Part shown: in pieces, positions 4,649 to 5,899 of the stretch
Layout of the letters: the number at the start of each line of letters is the position of its first letter
Numbering within the stretch: the stretch's first letter is position 1
DNA from: CAYWMP01 sp964459445
GTDB taxonomy: Bacteria > Desulfobacterota > DSM-4660 > Desulfatiglandales > HGW-15
NCBI GenBank assembly: GCA_964459445.1
Contig: CAYWMP010000252.1
Coordinates: 1 to 5,899, forward strand
Direction of reading: 5' to 3'
DNA length: 5,899 nt
The notes under the pieces: generated by a model
What the model was told of the DNA's origin: nothing
What the model saw: the letters and a program-made list of their open reading frames with translations, nothing else
Database searches by the model: none
Translations under genes and position numbers: made by a program

Positions 4649-5899
4649 TTAGAAACTCATTTCATGAATCAGTACTGAATAGCAATACTGTAAATACTCC
4701 CAGGCTAGAGAGCGTGCTTTGGTGCGGTAGCGCACATGGCCGCTTTTCCCGAGTCCGGCATATGCAAAATCTCTTCTGTGTACCATAACGCTTACCCTGT
4801 AATAGCTTTCAAGGATTGTTAGTTGATCGGTTGAGGAATTCGAGGCAGTGGGCAGTTCTTCGGCAGCAGCGGCACCGATATCAAGGTATTGCACAAACTC
4901 TTCGCGAATCGGGTCTATCCGTTCAACGATACCGGCTATGGGTGTAGAATGATCGGAAGGATAAAACATGACGTCTTGACCAATCACCAAATATTTTACT
5001 TCCTTCTCGGAGAAAAAAGCATCTATTCGAACGCTATCTGTTGAAGCAATCATTCCCAGGGGTTGATGTTCTTGCACATAGATACCTGAGCGAAGTAATT
5101 CATTCCATTCCACCATTGTCCCGGGAATTCTCGCCCTTATGATTAACTGATTTCGTTTGTTTATCAGCCCGGTCAGTTCTTCCTCTATTGCACCCAATTG
5201 TTTTGCCATCTCCGGGATCAATGCCGTACCTTCGCCGCCCGTGGCCAGTGTTTCCAGGTTATGCCGGAGCAGCCTGGCTGAAATGACCTGATAGTCTATT
5301 TCAGTATCCAGGGATTCGGATTCCAGTTGGGCCAAAACGTCTCCCTTTTTGATCCTTTGGCCTCTTTTTGCGGCTGTCTCTTTGATCATCCCTCCATTCG
5401 GAGTATAGACAACCTGGCTTCGAGCAGGCAGGAGGACCGCAGGGGCCTCTCTCGTCCTCGGCAGGGGCCAAACCATCCATCCCACGGTGAGCAATATCAC
5501 CGTTAACGTCAAACTCATTTTCATGTTAAAAGTCATTTGACTCCTCATCTTAATTAAAGTTTTCAATTCCTCCAGGATTGGACGAAGAATAAGTATTTGA
5601 ATTTCCAAAATTAACAGAATGATGCCCAGGGTTTTGGTAAACTTGTAATAAACAATGACCGCGATGCTGAGATATAGAAAAAAGCGGTATGTCCACGCAT
5701 AGATCGAATAGATGACCATCTGGACCTGTTTTTTCCGTTTCGGCGCCGTTAGGGGACAGGGGACATGGAGCCCCAACAGAACCCGACGTAAAAACCATTT
5801 TGTAAAATCCGAACTCTGCTTTGATAGGTTGTCAATACCCCACAGGTCAGAAAGAATATAGTATCCGTCAAAACGCATGGCAGGATTCAGATTTACAAG
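4649..5899 (-). CDS. M50 site-2-protease / HlyD adaptor hybrid, C-terminal part (5' end outside the window)
   Basis: The reading frame is open through the right edge. The first residues in the window are LVNLNPA, followed by MRFDGYY, which together give the NPxxRFDGYY motif of M50 metalloproteases. Its Asp (codon 5867-5869) would be the third zinc ligand; the HExxH motif must lie off-window. The internal ATG at 5878 is therefore not the start. Counting from that Met, hydrophobic membrane segments lie at about 54-78, 83-99 and 121-138. An HlyD-type periplasmic adaptor follows: first half of a lipoyl-like domain (about 155-188, with NGG and GQRIKKGDVLA), a helical hairpin (about 187-244), the second lipoyl half (about 245-278) and a beta-barrel with a DPI segment (about 280-325). 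The ending SVLIHEMSF resembles the LIRESGF-like ends of such proteins. These hybrids sit in the inner membrane and are usually encoded beside ABC or RND-type exporters and peptide-export genes, which would be expected to the right. The 3' end faces the MetE-like gene convergently. Confidence 0.85.
   Translation of the reverse strand, partial: LVNLNPAMRFDGYYILSDLWGIDNLSKQSSDFTKWFLRRVLLGLHVPCPLTAPKRKKQVQMVIYSIYAWTYRFFLYLSIAVIVYYKFTKTLGIILLILEIQILILRPILEELKTLIKMRSQMTFNMKMSLTLTVILLTVGWMVWPLPRTREAPAVLLPARSQVVYTPNGGMIKETAAKRGQRIKKGDVLAQLESESLDTEIDYQVISARLLRHNLETLATGGEGTALIPEMAKQLGAIEEELTGLINKRNQLIIRARIPGTMVEWNELLRSGIYVQEHQPLGMIASTDSVRIDAFFSEKEVKYLVIGQDVMFYPSDHSTPIAGIVERIDPIREEFVQYLDIGAAAAEELPTASNSSTDQLTILESYYRVSVMVHRRDFAYAGLGKSGHVRYRTKARSLAWEYLQYCYSVLIHEMSF

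Noticed and set aside
5876..5878. ATG near the right edge as the start of the M50-HlyD gene
   Set aside because: The frame continues upstream without a stop and the seven preceding codons complete the NPxxRFDGYY motif, so this Met is internal.

Overview
The window looks like part of a bacterial chromosome with moderate GC content. The most likely source is a Desulfobacterota/deltaproteobacterial-type anaerobe, but this is tentative. It rests on the style of the proteins (a cobalamin-independent methionine-synthase-like core protein, an M50-HlyD hybrid) and on short dispersed and tandem intergenic repeats of a kind I associate with those genomes. No rRNA, tRNA, CRISPR array, insertion sequence or transposase was seen.

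Layout. A well-formed sigma70-type promoter (89-118) precedes a 773-residue gene (189-2510, +). This gene fuses a complete O-acetylserine sulfhydrylase of the CysM type to a full-length cysteinyl-tRNA synthetase (CysRS)-like domain. The cysteine synthase half keeps all the PLP motifs I can check. The CysRS half keeps the overall length, the Trp of the amino-acid site and the C-terminal tRNA-binding end. It has lost the fourth zinc ligand, the KMSKS signature, part of the HIGH region and part of the HGGG loop. It therefore looks like a pseudo-synthetase or a repurposed synthetase attached to a working cysteine-making enzyme, and it is the most interesting object here.

A 214-base gap follows, holding a 7-bp-periodic repeat (six GAA heptads) and an 8-bp tandem repeat (four TGAACC units). 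Next come a small exported protein of unknown function (2725-3228, +) and, 23 bases later, a stand-alone MetE-like/core methionine synthase-like protein (3252-4340, +). The last two are probably co-transcribed. Together with the fusion gene they give the + strand block a possible sulfur-amino-acid theme (cysteine synthesis, cysteine recognition, possible homocysteine/thiol methylation), but that link is inference.

The + block converges on a minus-strand gene (4649 to beyond the right edge). This encodes the C-terminal 416 residues of a membrane M50 site-2-protease/HlyD adaptor hybrid, of the kind used in peptide or protein export. The 308-base convergent gap between them is largely filled by a compact set of nested and mutually exclusive palindromes (about 4466-4622), probably a dispersed REP/MITE-like element.
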